This document shows positions 52,035-60,742 of a DNA stretch of 64,000 bases, piece by piece (the stretch's first letter is position 1; each line of letters begins with the position of its first letter). This DNA comes from Chryseobacterium herbae (GTDB lineage Bacteria; Bacteroidota; Bacteroidia; Flavobacteriales; Weeksellaceae): contig NZ_JAOAMU010000008.1 in NCBI RefSeq assembly GCF_025154075.1, positions 62,001 through 126,000 of the forward strand. Direction: 5' to 3'. The position numbers were made by a program, and so were the translations under genes. The notes below the pieces were generated by a model, which was not told the DNA's origin, did no database searches, and saw nothing but the letters and a program-made list of their open reading frames with translations.

Positions 52035-54257
52035 ATGAAAAAAACTATATTAACTTTATCTCTGTTGGGGTCTTTTTTTGCCTATTCACAGGAGAAGCCG
52101 AACAGCGGTCCTGAGAAGGAAAAGCAAATTGAAGGAGTAGTTATTACAAAAACTAAAAAAGCCGTTGAACAAAAAGCAGACCGTACTATTTTTGATTTTT
52201 CTGAACAGCCACAACTTAATAACGGTAACGTTCTGGAGGGAATTAAAAAACTTCCGGGGCTGGTTTCTACCGATATCGCGGGAATGATGTATCAGGGGAA
52301 AATTCTGGATGTATATCTGAACGGAAGACCTTTAAATATTACCTCCAATGAATTGAATTCTTTCCTTGAAGGAATGCCTGCCAACTCGGTAGACAGAATT
52401 GAAGTGATAACTCAACCGGGCGCTGAATATCCGGCCACTTCGGGAGGTGCCATCATGAATATCATTACAAACAAGAATGCCAATAAATATTTAACGGCAA
52501 CGTATTCCGGAAACTACTCATTTACCAATTACGATAAATTCAGAAGCAGAACCACTCATTCCCTGAACCTGAATGCCAGAAATAAGTTATTCGGATGGCA
52601 GCTGAATGTAGGCCAGAATTACCGTGAAAGTATGCTGAACGGTGATCAGGATGTTCTTCTGCACAATAATACAGACAGGATCGGACGCGGTTATTTCGCT
52701 AAGTCAGGTCTGACTTTTGATCTTGGACAGGACAGATTATTGGTGAACTACGATATTTATCACAACAATAACGACAACTATACCGCGAGTACAGGATTTG
52801 CCGACATCCCTGTCAGCCTTAATCCTGTCAAATTCCGTGAAGCTGATTATGAAGCATCGGATGTTGCTCATACCAACAACCTAAGACAGGAGGCGGTTGT
52901 AACGTTTCAGAAACGTTTCAGTGACAAGTCTCAAAAACTGGATTTCCAGTTCGGATATACAAAATCTACGTCTAAATTCGCTCAGGATAACTTTTTCCAG
53001 AGAGGATTTTATACTGACACTAATCCGTTAGAACCTTTCCTTTTTTATCGCGGAGAAAATGTGCTTGACAACAAATCGGATATGAGGGTCGCGAATTTTA
53101 AGGTAGACTACTCACAGCCGATCAAGCTTATGGACGGTGGGAAAGTAAGTTTAGGGGGTTTATATGAAAGACAGGATTATGACACGGAAAACAAAGGTCT
53201 TACCAATCTGGAATACCAGAGACAGACGGCTTCCACTTATCTTGAATTCCAGGCAAAACTGAAGAAGTTTGACTTTACTCTAGGGGCCAGAGCTGAAAAT
53301 TATGATATTTCCGGGATCACAAGAACCATAAAGGACGACGCTGTTCTTGAAAGAGATCTTACTACCTTCAACAGGTTTAAGCTTTTTCCTAATGCAAGTG
53401 TTCAATACAGCCTGATGAACCAGGTATATATAGCAGCCAACTATAACAAAAAAATCAGCCTTCCGAGTATTTCTGCCCTAAACCCGAATAACGTAACGTT
53501 CGGCAGCCCAAATACACAGGTTACCGGTAACCCGGATCTTCAACCTACGATCTTTGATAATTATGAATTAAAAGTTTCAGCTTTTGATTATGCTTTTATC
53601 GGCTATAGCGTAAGTTCTGCTAAAGATCAGGTAGCACAGATCGTCATGAAAGACGGCAAGAACCTTTTCAACAAGCAGGTGAATATTTCGAATATGAGAA
53701 TTCACAACTTTAACCTGGGTCTTCCGATTCCGTTTATGATTTTCAGCAAACCGATGAGCGAGATTATGAAGTTTAATTTTAATCCTGATAAAATTAATTT
53801 CATGTACTTGTACGCAGGCTACCAGAAGCATGAGATCGATAATTTAAATAACAAAGGGTTCTGGATATTTAATATCATGACCCAGTTGCTTTTACCGAAA
53901 GATATCAAAATGACGGCTAACTATAGCTATCTGACTCCAAAAGCAGGATATTTCTATTTTACGGCAGATAAACCATTCAACAATAATCTGGATATCACGC
54001 TGACGAAGAAGTTTATGAACAACCGTCTTACAGTTTCTGTGTTCGCGAATGATATTTTCAACGGACAGGTGATGCAGGTATATTCCAATCCACCAGAAGG
54101 ACAGGCTGTGATGATCAGAAGTAAGTATGACACGAGAAATTTCGGAATTTCAATCAACTATAAAATTCCAACGAAAAATAAACTGGCGAAGGAGGATCCA
54201 AATATCCTGAACCAGACTAAAAAAGAGGATTCGGGCGTAATGCAAAGTCCACAGTAA
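52035..54257 (+). CDS. Outer-membrane beta-barrel family protein (TonB-receptor-like)
   Basis: 740 aa with a signal peptide ending FFAYSQ (about residue 19). The plug-like region has EGVVITKTKKAVEQKADRTIFDFSEQPQLNNGNVLEGIKKLPGL, LDVYLNGRPLNIT and IEVITQPGAEYPATSGGAIMNIITNKN. It belongs to the same family as the protein at 46274 and also lacks a carboxypeptidase-like domain. It is divergent from the SAM-controlled receptor. An imperfect inverted repeat (TTACTCT...AGAGTAGTAA, about 51992-52025) lies just before the ATG. Ligand unknown. Confidence 0.85.
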   Translation: MKKTILTLSLLGSFFAYSQEKPNSGPEKEKQIEGVVITKTKKAVEQKADRTIFDFSEQPQLNNGNVLEGIKKLPGLVSTDIAGMMYQGKILDVYLNGRPLNITSNELNSFLEGMPANSVDRIEVITQPGAEYPATSGGAIMNIITNKNANKYLTATYSGNYSFTNYDKFRSRTTHSLNLNARNKLFGWQLNVGQNYRESMLNGDQDVLLHNNTDRIGRGYFAKSGLTFDLGQDRLLVNYDIYHNNNDNYTASTGFADIPVSLNPVKFREADYEASDVAHTNNLRQEAVVTFQKRFSDKSQKLDFQFGYTKSTSKFAQDNFFQRGFYTDTNPLEPFLFYRGENVLDNKSDMRVANFKVDYSQPIKLMDGGKVSLGGLYERQDYDTENKGLTNLEYQRQTASTYLEFQAKLKKFDFTLGARAENYDISGITRTIKDDAVLERDLTTFNRFKLFPNASVQYSLMNQVYIAANYNKKISLPSISALNPNNVTFGSPNTQVTGNPDLQPTIFDNYELKVSAFDYAFIGYSVSSAKDQVAQIVMKDGKNLFNKQVNISNMRIHNFNLGLPIPFMIFSKPMSEIMKFNFNPDKINFMYLYAGYQKHEIDNLNNKGFWIFNIMTQLLLPKDIKMTANYSYLTPKAGYFYFTADKPFNNNLDITLTKKFMNNRLTVSVFANDIFNGQVMQVYSNPPEGQAVMIRSKYDTRNFGISINYKIPTKNKLAKEDPNILNQTKKEDSGVMQSPQ

Positions 54258-54270
54258 CTTATCCACATAC

Positions 54271-54303
54271 AATAAGGCAGTAAAGAAATTTTACTGCCTT
54301 ATT
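54271..54303 (+). terminator. Terminator of the outer-membrane barrel gene
   Basis: A perfect 14-bp stem AATAAGGCAGTAAA (54271-54284) with TTTACTGCCTTATT (54290-54303) is followed by a T-run. It lies 13 bp after the stop. The gap to 54433 shows nothing else. Confidence 0.85.
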
Positions 54304-54432
54304 TTTTTCCCGCAAAGCAAGACAAAGGTTTTGTATTTCGTCCTAATTTTAAGATAAACAAAGCCGCTAACGCTTATTATCGAAATACAAGATCGGAGCC
54401 GAATACTTTTACTCTATACTCTTCTTTCTTGG

Positions 54433-55143
54433 TTAAAAATTTATCGTTTGGAATCTCCAGTGCAAAGTATCAATAAGGGTAAGTTGATCCGACTGTATAG
54501 AAAGTCCTGTGATGATCTTTAAAACCTGCATAGCCATCATACTTCCAATAATACCTGGCAGTGCTCCCAAAACTCCGAGACTGTCACAATCCGGGATATC
54601 TTCATCAAAAGGTGGTTCCGGGAAGAGATCTCTGAGATTTTTACTGCCTTTAAAATTAAATAAAGCAACTTGGCCCGAAAAACCCAGGATACTTCCGTAG
54701 ACTAAAGGTTTCTCCAATTTCACACAGGTATCATTGATCAGATATCTGGCAGTAAAATTATCAGATCCATCAACAATAATATCGTACTGTGAAAGGGTCT
54801 CTTCTGCATTTAAGCTGTCAATCTTTTTATCGATTCCTGTAAATTGAACCTTGTGATTCAGTTTATTGACAAAAGCTTCCGCACTTTTGACTTTTGAAAC
54901 CCCAACTGTATTTTCGTTATGAATGATCTGGCGGTTCAGGTTGTGAAGTTCCACCTCATCAAAATCTGCCACGCCTAAAGTTCCGACTCCGGCTGCTGCG
55001 AGGTATTGAATAACGGGACTTCCTAAACCTCCCGCTCCAATGACAAGAACTTTGGACGACCTGATTCTTTTCTGTCCCTCCAACCCGATTTCTTCTATGA
55101 ATATCTGCCGGCTGTATCTTTCAAAAACATCTTCGCTTTTCAT
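54433..55143 (-). CDS. thiF: ThiF/MoeB/HesA-type adenylyltransferase
   Basis: 236 aa E1-like enzyme. ATP-binding GAGGLGSPVIQYLAAAGVG (about 37-55), DFDEVELHNLNRQIIH (60-75) and IVDGSDNFTARYLIND (about 125-140) are visible. It would adenylate the ThiS C-terminus (Gly-Gly) before sulfur transfer. MoeB-type CxxC zinc pairs are not obvious. Last gene of the thi operon, separated from thiH by a 122-bp repeat element. MoeB function is possible, but the context favours ThiF. Confidence 0.87.
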   Translation of the reverse strand: MKSEDVFERYSRQIFIEEIGLEGQKRIRSSKVLVIGAGGLGSPVIQYLAAAGVGTLGVADFDEVELHNLNRQIIHNENTVGVSKVKSAEAFVNKLNHKVQFTGIDKKIDSLNAEETLSQYDIIVDGSDNFTARYLINDTCVKLEKPLVYGSILGFSGQVALFNFKGSKNLRDLFPEPPFDEDIPDCDSLGVLGALPGIIGSMMAMQVLKIITGLSIQSDQLTLIDTLHWRFQTINF

Positions 55144-55158
55144 TTTGCTATAGTTATT

Positions 55159-55280
55159 TTAAACCATTAAGATTTTTTAAGCTATTAAGGAATATTAAGA
55201 TGAGCCGTGCTTTAAGATTTAAAATCTATTTGATTTTTTCTTAATTAAACTTAATGACTTCATTCTTCTTAATGGTTTAA
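55159..55280. repeat. Dispersed inverted-end repeat, copy C, overlapping the thiH stop
   Basis: About 122 bp with perfect 14-bp ends TTAAACCATTAAGA (55159-55172) and TCTTAATGGTTTAA (55267-55280). It is close to copy A and copy B. It fills the thiH-thiF gap, and its right end provides the last three codons (Leu-Asn-His) and the TAA of thiH (55269-55271 on minus). Confidence 0.75.
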
Positions 55281-56402
55281 TTTTTTAAATCCACTGTACG
55301 CAGGATCCCAGTCTTTCATTACCGGATCGTAACCTGCTTTTCTGATGCTGGTTTTCACTTCTTCCATGCTTCTTTCGTCACTGGTTTCAAACTGTTCCAA
55401 AGATTCTACATCTACGGCATAGCCTCCCGGATTTGTTTTAGAAGCGGCACTCATGGCTGTTGCCCCAAGTGAGATGATATTGTTCCTGAATTTTTCATTT
55501 TCTCTGGTAGATATGGAGATTTCCAGGTCTTCGTTCCATATTCTGTAAGCACAGATGAGTTGCAGCAGGTCTTTATCTTCCATGATAAAATTAGGTTCAA
55601 TGATTCCTTCTGCGGGTCTGAGTCTTGGAAAGGAAACTGAAAAACGGCTTTTCCAGTATTGCTTCTGGAGATAATCAATGTGAAGGGCATTAAAGAAACT
55701 ATCTACCCGCCAGTCTTCAAGCCCAAGCAGAACGCCAAGTCCGATCTTATGAATTCCCGCTCTGCCGATCCTGTCCGGAGTATCTAAGCGAAAATGAAAG
55801 TTTGATTTTTTCCCTTTGGGATGGTATTCTTTATAAACCTCCTGATGATAGGTTTCCTGATACACCAACACCGAATAAACACCTTCCTGATGCAGCTCCA
55901 AATACTCCTCTTCTGATAAAGGCTGCACTTCAATCGAGATATTGGCAAAATGAGGTCTCAGCAAACGAACGGCATTCAGAAAGTAAGAAATACCCACTGT
56001 TTTATTGGCTTCTCCACTGACCAGCAGAACGTGATTAACGCCCATCGATTTCAAAACGGAAGCTTCTATCATCAGTTCCGTGTCAGAAAGCGTTTTTCTC
56101 CGTACGTCATTATCCAGGCTGAAACCGCAATACGTACAGATATTCTGACATTCATTGCTAAGGTACATCGGTGCATACAGCTGAATGGTTTTCCCAAAGC
56201 GTTTTTGGGTAAGGCGTTGGGTCATTTTAGCCATCAATTCCAGCTCCTGTGTGGCAACAGGAGAAAGCAGATTCAGAAAATCATCCAATGTTTTATGCTT
56301 CTTCTGAAGGCTGCTCAATACATCTGAATGAGTCACTTTTCCGAGTCTGGCTTTTACCTCATCCCATTGATAGCGTTCAAAAACATCTTTAAAGCTGTTC
56401 AT
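55269..56402 (-). CDS. thiH: 2-iminoacetate synthase ThiH
   Basis: 377 aa radical-SAM enzyme that splits tyrosine to make dehydroglycine for the thiazole ring. The CxxxCxxC cluster site is CQNICTYC in YLSNECQNICTYCGFS (about 93-108). EVQPLSEEEYLEL and GIGLGVLLG-like segments follow (seen as KIGLGVLLGLEDWR). Use of ThiH rather than ThiO means tyrosine is the glycine-imine source. It is 15 bp downstream of thiG. Its last codons come from the repeat element copy C. Confidence 0.94.
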   Translation of the reverse strand: MNSFKDVFERYQWDEVKARLGKVTHSDVLSSLQKKHKTLDDFLNLLSPVATQELELMAKMTQRLTQKRFGKTIQLYAPMYLSNECQNICTYCGFSLDNDVRRKTLSDTELMIEASVLKSMGVNHVLLVSGEANKTVGISYFLNAVRLLRPHFANISIEVQPLSEEEYLELHQEGVYSVLVYQETYHQEVYKEYHPKGKKSNFHFRLDTPDRIGRAGIHKIGLGVLLGLEDWRVDSFFNALHIDYLQKQYWKSRFSVSFPRLRPAEGIIEPNFIMEDKDLLQLICAYRIWNEDLEISISTRENEKFRNNIISLGATAMSAASKTNPGGYAVDVESLEQFETSDERSMEEVKTSIRKAGYDPVMKDWDPAYSGFKKLNH

Positions 56403-56417
56403 TATGTATCCGCTGTA

Positions 56418-57194
56418 TTATTCAAATAAAAATGAGGTCAAAGGGCTTGAAGCTTCAGCGTGATCTGCTATAGCTCCCAACCCTGATTCAAAAGCTCTTC
56501 TTCCGGCAATAACCCCTTCTTTAAAGGCTAAGGCCATATTGACAGGATTTCTGGCAACGGCAATTGCAGTATTGACAAGAACCGCATCAGCTCCCATTTC
56601 CATTGCTTTTGCGGCATCTGAAGGTGCCCCGATTCCGGCATCTACCACAACGGGAACATTGCTCTGACTAATAATGATCTCCAGAAAATCTAATGTCCTC
56701 AAACCCTTATTGGTCCCGATTGGAGCTCCCAAAGGCATTACCACAGCAGTTCCGGCATCTTCCAGACGTTTACACAAAACAGGATCGGCATGGATGTAAG
56801 GCATTACAATAAATCCCAGTTTGGCTAATTCTTCCGTTGCATAGAGGGTTTCAATAGGATCTGGAAGAAGGTATTTCGGATCGGGATGGATTTCCAGTTT
56901 CACCCAGTTTGTTTCCAGCGCTTCTCTTGCAAGCTGAGCGGCCAATACTGCTTCTTTTGCCGTTCTGGCTCCTGAGGTATTGGGAAGAAGATGAACATGG
57001 GTTTCTTTTAATGAATCCAGCAATCCGTCTTCTGCTGCACCGGAATCTATTCTTTTCAAGGCCATGGTGACCATATCTGTTCCTGATGCAATTACGGAAG
57101 TTGCCATTTCGCTGAGGTTTCCGAACTTTCCGGTTCCGAGGAACAGTCTGGAGTTGAATATTCTGTCTGCTATTATTAATTTCTGATTATTCAT
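56418..57194 (-). CDS. thiG: Thiazole synthase ThiG
   Basis: 258 aa TIM barrel that joins 1-deoxy-D-xylulose 5-phosphate, ThiS thiocarboxylate and dehydroglycine. Visible: LFLGTGKFGN (about 17-26), the active-site Lys in WVKLEIHPDPKYLLPDP and the phosphate-binding end VVDAGIGAPSDAAKAMEMGADAVLVNTAI. The start overlaps the thiE stop by 4 bp. Confidence 0.95.
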   Translation of the reverse strand: MNNQKLIIADRIFNSRLFLGTGKFGNLSEMATSVIASGTDMVTMALKRIDSGAAEDGLLDSLKETHVHLLPNTSGARTAKEAVLAAQLAREALETNWVKLEIHPDPKYLLPDPIETLYATEELAKLGFIVMPYIHADPVLCKRLEDAGTAVVMPLGAPIGTNKGLRTLDFLEIIISQSNVPVVVDAGIGAPSDAAKAMEMGADAVLVNTAIAVARNPVNMALAFKEGVIAGRRAFESGLGAIADHAEASSPLTSFLFE

Positions 57195-57805
57195 ATCATT
57201 GCTTTTTTAAATTCGCTGATTGCAGCTGGACGGTTGGTGATCTGTCCAGATACCGCAACTCCATAGATTCCGATCTGCTGCAGCTGTTGTATATCTTCAA
57301 GCACAACTCCACCAATCGCAAAGATCTTCGGAATGGTGATGGATTTTTCTTTTAAACTGTTAATCATATGCTGATAACCTTCAAACCCCAGCACCGGGCT
57401 GAGTTTTTCTTTTGTAGAAGTAAATCTCAATGGTCCGAGGCCGATATAATCACACTGCTCTTCAATTCTTTGAATCACGTCCGACACTGTGTTGGCAGTT
57501 CCTCCAATGATCTTACGATCTCCTAAAACAGTTCTTGCTTCTTCAATTGACAAATCATTTAAACCTAAATGAACCCCATCAGCATCAATTTCTTTTGCGA
57601 TCTGAACATGATCATTGATGATACAGACTACCTGATATTCTGAACAGAGCTTTTTTGACACTTGACAGAGCTCGGTTAAGTCTTTCTCCGAAGCATTTTT
57701 CCAGCGGACCTGGACCCATTCTATACCATTGTCCAGCGCAGTTCGGATATTGAGTTCCTGTTCCTCTCTTGTCTGTCCCTGTGATATGTATTGTAATTTT
57801 TCCAT
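57191..57805 (-). CDS. thiE: Thiamin phosphate synthase ThiE
   Basis: 204 aa TIM barrel that couples HMP pyrophosphate with thiazole phosphate. VQVRWKNASEKDL, INDHVQIAKEIDADGVHLG and the phosphate loop CDYIGLGPLRFTSTK are family marks, and IPKIFAIGGV follows. The central KxxxD/GQxD part reads GVHLGLNDLSI, so the usual Q is replaced by L-N. It sits between the ThiE-like paralogue and thiG. Probably the true synthase of the two. Confidence 0.9.
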   Translation of the reverse strand: MEKLQYISQGQTREEQELNIRTALDNGIEWVQVRWKNASEKDLTELCQVSKKLCSEYQVVCIINDHVQIAKEIDADGVHLGLNDLSIEEARTVLGDRKIIGGTANTVSDVIQRIEEQCDYIGLGPLRFTSTKEKLSPVLGFEGYQHMINSLKEKSITIPKIFAIGGVVLEDIQQLQQIGIYGVAVSGQITNRPAAISEFKKAMI

Positions 57806-57854
57806 GATTAATTAAACTGAATGATCTATGACTTTCTCTTTTCCGGATCTGTCT

Positions 57855-58445
57855 CTATGATAAAAGGACTTTCTCTCTGCACTTTCTGAATGAATGTATT
57901 GGGTCATCACTTTCCCATATTCCTCCTAAAAGCGCTGCTCCGTCTGCTCCATTTTCAAAGACCTTACTGATATTATTTTCATTAATTCCACCTAATGCAA
58001 TCAGTTTGACATCATGATTTGCCCTACTTTTCAAATCGTCCATAACAGTAGACTGCTCACCATATCCCTTTTTAGAAATACTTGGAAAAACAGGACTTAC
58101 AAATGCATATTCCCATTCTTTTCCCAGCGTATTAAAGGTTTCGATATCATGTACCGAGGTGGAAATACTATATTCGTCTGCATAAGACTTAAAACCTTCG
58201 GTTAAACGATCTGCTTCCCTGAAATGAAACCGGGAAATAGGATACTCCATTGCAAGATCATAAAATCCGTGCAATACCAATTGAGGATAAAATGTCTCAT
58301 CAATACCATTCAGGAAGCTTTTCATTTCTTCCCTACTGATCATAGGTTTTCTGATATGCAGCCAATCCAATCCTTCCTGAAACAGCTGATTAATTATTTC
58401 CGTCTCGTTTTGAACAGGAGCCTCAGGAGTGATCACAAGGATCAT
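57855..58445 (-). CDS. ThiE/TenI-like paralogue
   Basis: 196 aa, shorter and more divergent than its neighbour. It keeps WLHIRKP (about 28-34), FVSPVFPSISKKGYG (about 113-127) and LIALGGINENN, but the VHLG metal-binding segment is replaced by SRFHFRE. This fits the thiazole tautomerase TenI or a second thiamin phosphate synthase. It overlaps the thiC stop by 4 bp, so it is coupled to thiC. A 49-bp gap separates it from thiE. Confidence 0.82.
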   Translation of the reverse strand: MILVITPEAPVQNETEIINQLFQEGLDWLHIRKPMISREEMKSFLNGIDETFYPQLVLHGFYDLAMEYPISRFHFREADRLTEGFKSYADEYSISTSVHDIETFNTLGKEWEYAFVSPVFPSISKKGYGEQSTVMDDLKSRANHDVKLIALGGINENNISKVFENGADGAALLGGIWESDDPIHSFRKCREKVLLS

Positions 58446-60253
58446 ATATAAATTTCTTTTCCTTTTTCAATAAACTCCTGTGATTTATCGAACATTCCTT
58501 TTTCTGCGGAATCACGGATTTCCTGAGTGATTTTCATGGAACAGAATTTTGGACCGCACATGGAACAGAAATGGGCTATTTTAGCACCTTCTGCCGGCAA
58601 CGTTTCATCATGATAAGCTCTCGCTGTATCGGGATCCAGTGAAAGATTGAACTGATCTTCCCATCTGAATTCAAAGCGGGCTTTGCTTAATGCATTGTCT
58701 CTGTACTGGGCACCCGGATGTCCTTTTGCAAGATCTGCAGCATGGGCAGCGAGTTTATAAGTAATTACTCCGACTTTTACATCTTCTTTATTGGGAAGGC
58801 CTAAATGTTCTTTTGGCGTTACATAGCACAGCATCGCACAGCCAAACCAACCGATCATAGCCGCTCCGATTCCTGAAGTAATATGATCATAACCTGGCGC
58901 AATATCCGTTGTCAATGGGCCCAAAGTATAAAACGGAGCTTCCTGACAAACTTCCAATTGCTTCTCCATATTTTCTTTGATCATATGCATCGGCACGTGA
59001 CCAGGGCCTTCAACCATCACCTGTACATTATGTTTCCATGCGATCTTGGTGAGTTCACCTAAAGTTTCAAGTTCTGCAAACTGGGCAGCATCATTGGCAT
59101 CTGCAATAGAACCAGGACGCAGACCGTCTCCCAGTGAGAAAGCCACATCATATTTCTTCATGATCTCGCAAATCTCCTCGAAATGGGTGTACAAAAAGTT
59201 TTCTTTATGATGATACAGACACCATTTGGCCATAATAGAACCTCCTCTGGAAACAATTCCCGTGACTCTTTTCGCGGTAAGATGGATGTATCTTAACAAT
59301 ACTCCGGCATGAATGGTAAAATAGGAAACTCCCTGTTCTGCCTGCTCGATCAAAGTATCTTTAAAAACTTCCCATGTCAGATCTTCAGGAACTCCTTTTA
59401 CTTTTTCCAATGCCTGATAAATGGGAACCGTACCGATAGGCACCGGGCTGTTTCTGATGATCCATTCTCTTGTTTCATGGATGTTTTTTCCTGTGGAAAG
59501 ATCCATAATGGTGTCTGCACCCCAACGGCAGGCCCAAACCGCCTTTTCTACTTCCTCATCTATACTGGATGAAACGGCACTATTTCCTATATTGGCATTA
59601 ATCTTAACCAGAAAATTACGTCCAATTATCATCGGTTCACTCTCCGGATGGTTGATATTATTCGGGATGATCGCTCTTCCGGCAGCGATTTCGTCTCTTA
59701 CAAATTCTGGACTGATTTTACTTTTTGGAGTGTTTGCCCCAAAACTGTTTCCCGGATGCTGAAATGCCATTTCTTTCGGGGCAGTATCCAACTGTTCGAT
59801 CCGTTGGTTTTCCCTGATCGCTACATATTCCATTTCAGGAGTGATGATTCCCTGTTTTGCATAGTAAAGCTGCGTAAGTTCTGATCCTTCTTTGGCAACC
59901 TTTGGCTTATGATCATAGGCAAAACGCAGTTCATCAAGACGGGAATCTGCCAGACGTGCTTTTCCGTATTCTGAGGTGATGCCGTTCAGGATATCTACAT
60001 CCTTCCTGTCCAGAATCCATTGCTCCCGGATTCTTGGAAGTCCTTTCGTAATATCGATAGATGCATTTTCATCCGTATAAGGACCCGAGGTATCATAAAT
60101 GGTAACCGGGGGATTTTCTTCCAGACTGCCGTTCGTAAGCCTGGTGGGACTGAGGTGAATTTCACGCATTGCCACGCTGATAGGATGTATTTTTCCTTCA
60201 ACATAAATTTTCTTGGCGTTCGGAAATGGCGAACATGTGATTGAATGAGCCAT
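58442..60253 (-). CDS. thiC: Phosphomethylpyrimidine synthase ThiC
   Basis: 603 aa. ThiC turns 5-aminoimidazole ribotide into HMP phosphate by a radical-SAM rearrangement. The C-terminal cluster site CSMCGPKFC (C-x2-C-x4-C, about residues 566-574) is intact. MDLSTGKNIHETREWIIRNSPVPIGTVPIYQA and SLGDGLRPGSIADANDAAQFAEL are typical. The N-terminal ThiC-associated domain is present. It lies 25 bp after thiS and overlaps the ThiE-like gene by 4 bp. Confidence 0.97.
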   Translation of the reverse strand: MAHSITCSPFPNAKKIYVEGKIHPISVAMREIHLSPTRLTNGSLEENPPVTIYDTSGPYTDENASIDITKGLPRIREQWILDRKDVDILNGITSEYGKARLADSRLDELRFAYDHKPKVAKEGSELTQLYYAKQGIITPEMEYVAIRENQRIEQLDTAPKEMAFQHPGNSFGANTPKSKISPEFVRDEIAAGRAIIPNNINHPESEPMIIGRNFLVKINANIGNSAVSSSIDEEVEKAVWACRWGADTIMDLSTGKNIHETREWIIRNSPVPIGTVPIYQALEKVKGVPEDLTWEVFKDTLIEQAEQGVSYFTIHAGVLLRYIHLTAKRVTGIVSRGGSIMAKWCLYHHKENFLYTHFEEICEIMKKYDVAFSLGDGLRPGSIADANDAAQFAELETLGELTKIAWKHNVQVMVEGPGHVPMHMIKENMEKQLEVCQEAPFYTLGPLTTDIAPGYDHITSGIGAAMIGWFGCAMLCYVTPKEHLGLPNKEDVKVGVITYKLAAHAADLAKGHPGAQYRDNALSKARFEFRWEDQFNLSLDPDTARAYHDETLPAEGAKIAHFCSMCGPKFCSMKITQEIRDSAEKGMFDKSQEFIEKGKEIYI

Positions 60254-60278
60254 AAATTTTTGTTTTATTAAATGAGAA

Positions 60279-60485
60279 TTATCCGCCCTGAGTGGCGGTA
60301 ATGATTAAAACTGAATCTTTGTCTTTAAGAAAGGTTTCTGCCCAGGCGGACAGTGGAATAATACGATTGTTAACAGCTACGGCAATCCCTTTTTTCTTTC
60401 CGGGTATTTCCATAGCCATAAGTGCTTCCAGATTATCGGGAAGTACTTCAAATGTTTTCGTTGTGTGGTTGATTGTAAGTTCCAT
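60279..60485 (-). CDS. thiS: Sulfur carrier protein ThiS
   Basis: 68 aa ubiquitin-like fold protein ending in Gly-Gly (ATQGG), where ThiF adenylates and the thiocarboxylate forms. MEIPGKKKGIAVAVNNRIIPLSAWAETFLKDKD is typical of ThiS. It is the first gene of the thi operon, with a TPP riboswitch upstream. Its ATG (60485-60483) lies in a perfect 9-bp stem, CCATTCCTA with TAGGAATGG (60482-60490 and 60509-60517). Confidence 0.95.
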   Translation of the reverse strand: MELTINHTTKTFEVLPDNLEALMAMEIPGKKKGIAVAVNNRIIPLSAWAETFLKDKDSVLIITATQGG

Positions 60486-60561
60486 TCCTAATTATTTTAT
60501 ATAAACTTTAGGAATGGCTCTTATTGTACAATAGAATGTACAGCAAAAGTCATTTACTTTT
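60482..60561 (-). promoter_or_regulatory. Expression platform of the thi operon riboswitch
   Basis: Reading down the minus strand from the aptamer: AAAAGT (60561-60556, the P1 3' arm) can pair instead with ACTTTT (60550-60545). Next is TGTACA/TGTACA around six bases. Last is a 9-bp hairpin that contains the thiS start codon (60482-60517). No T-run terminator is present, so control looks translational. Confidence 0.6.
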
Positions 60562-60636
60562 CCCTACGCTGGTATAATCCAGATCAGGTTCAAAGGGTAA
60601 AGTCTCAGTCTGTATGTCTACAGACACCCCTAAAGT
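60556..60636 (-). promoter_or_regulatory. TPP riboswitch (THI element) of the thi operon
   Basis: On the minus strand P1 ACTTT (60636-60632) pairs with AAAGT (60560-60556). The core reads GGGGTG, CTGAGACTTTACC, TTGAACCTGATCTGGAT and TACCAGCGTAGGGA, a near-consensus thiamin pyrophosphate aptamer with a P3 hairpin TCTGTAGACATACAGA. Confidence 0.95.
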
Positions 60637-60689
60637 TGTGACGAAGGTAGGTATTTTTTAAGAACAGGCAAAATCTAAGTTTCAAAAAC

Positions 60690-60723
60690 AAAAGCCCGGA
60701 GCTGCTGAGAACTCCGGGCTTTT
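60690..60723 (-). terminator. Terminator of the T9SS cargo gene
   Basis: A perfect 12-bp stem AAAAGCCCGGAG (60690-60701) with CTCCGGGCTTTT (60712-60723) is flanked by A/T runs. It lies 20 bp after the stop of the minus-strand gene and upstream of the TPP aptamer. Confidence 0.88.
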
Positions 60724-60742
60724 TATTTTCTGTTTAAAAATT

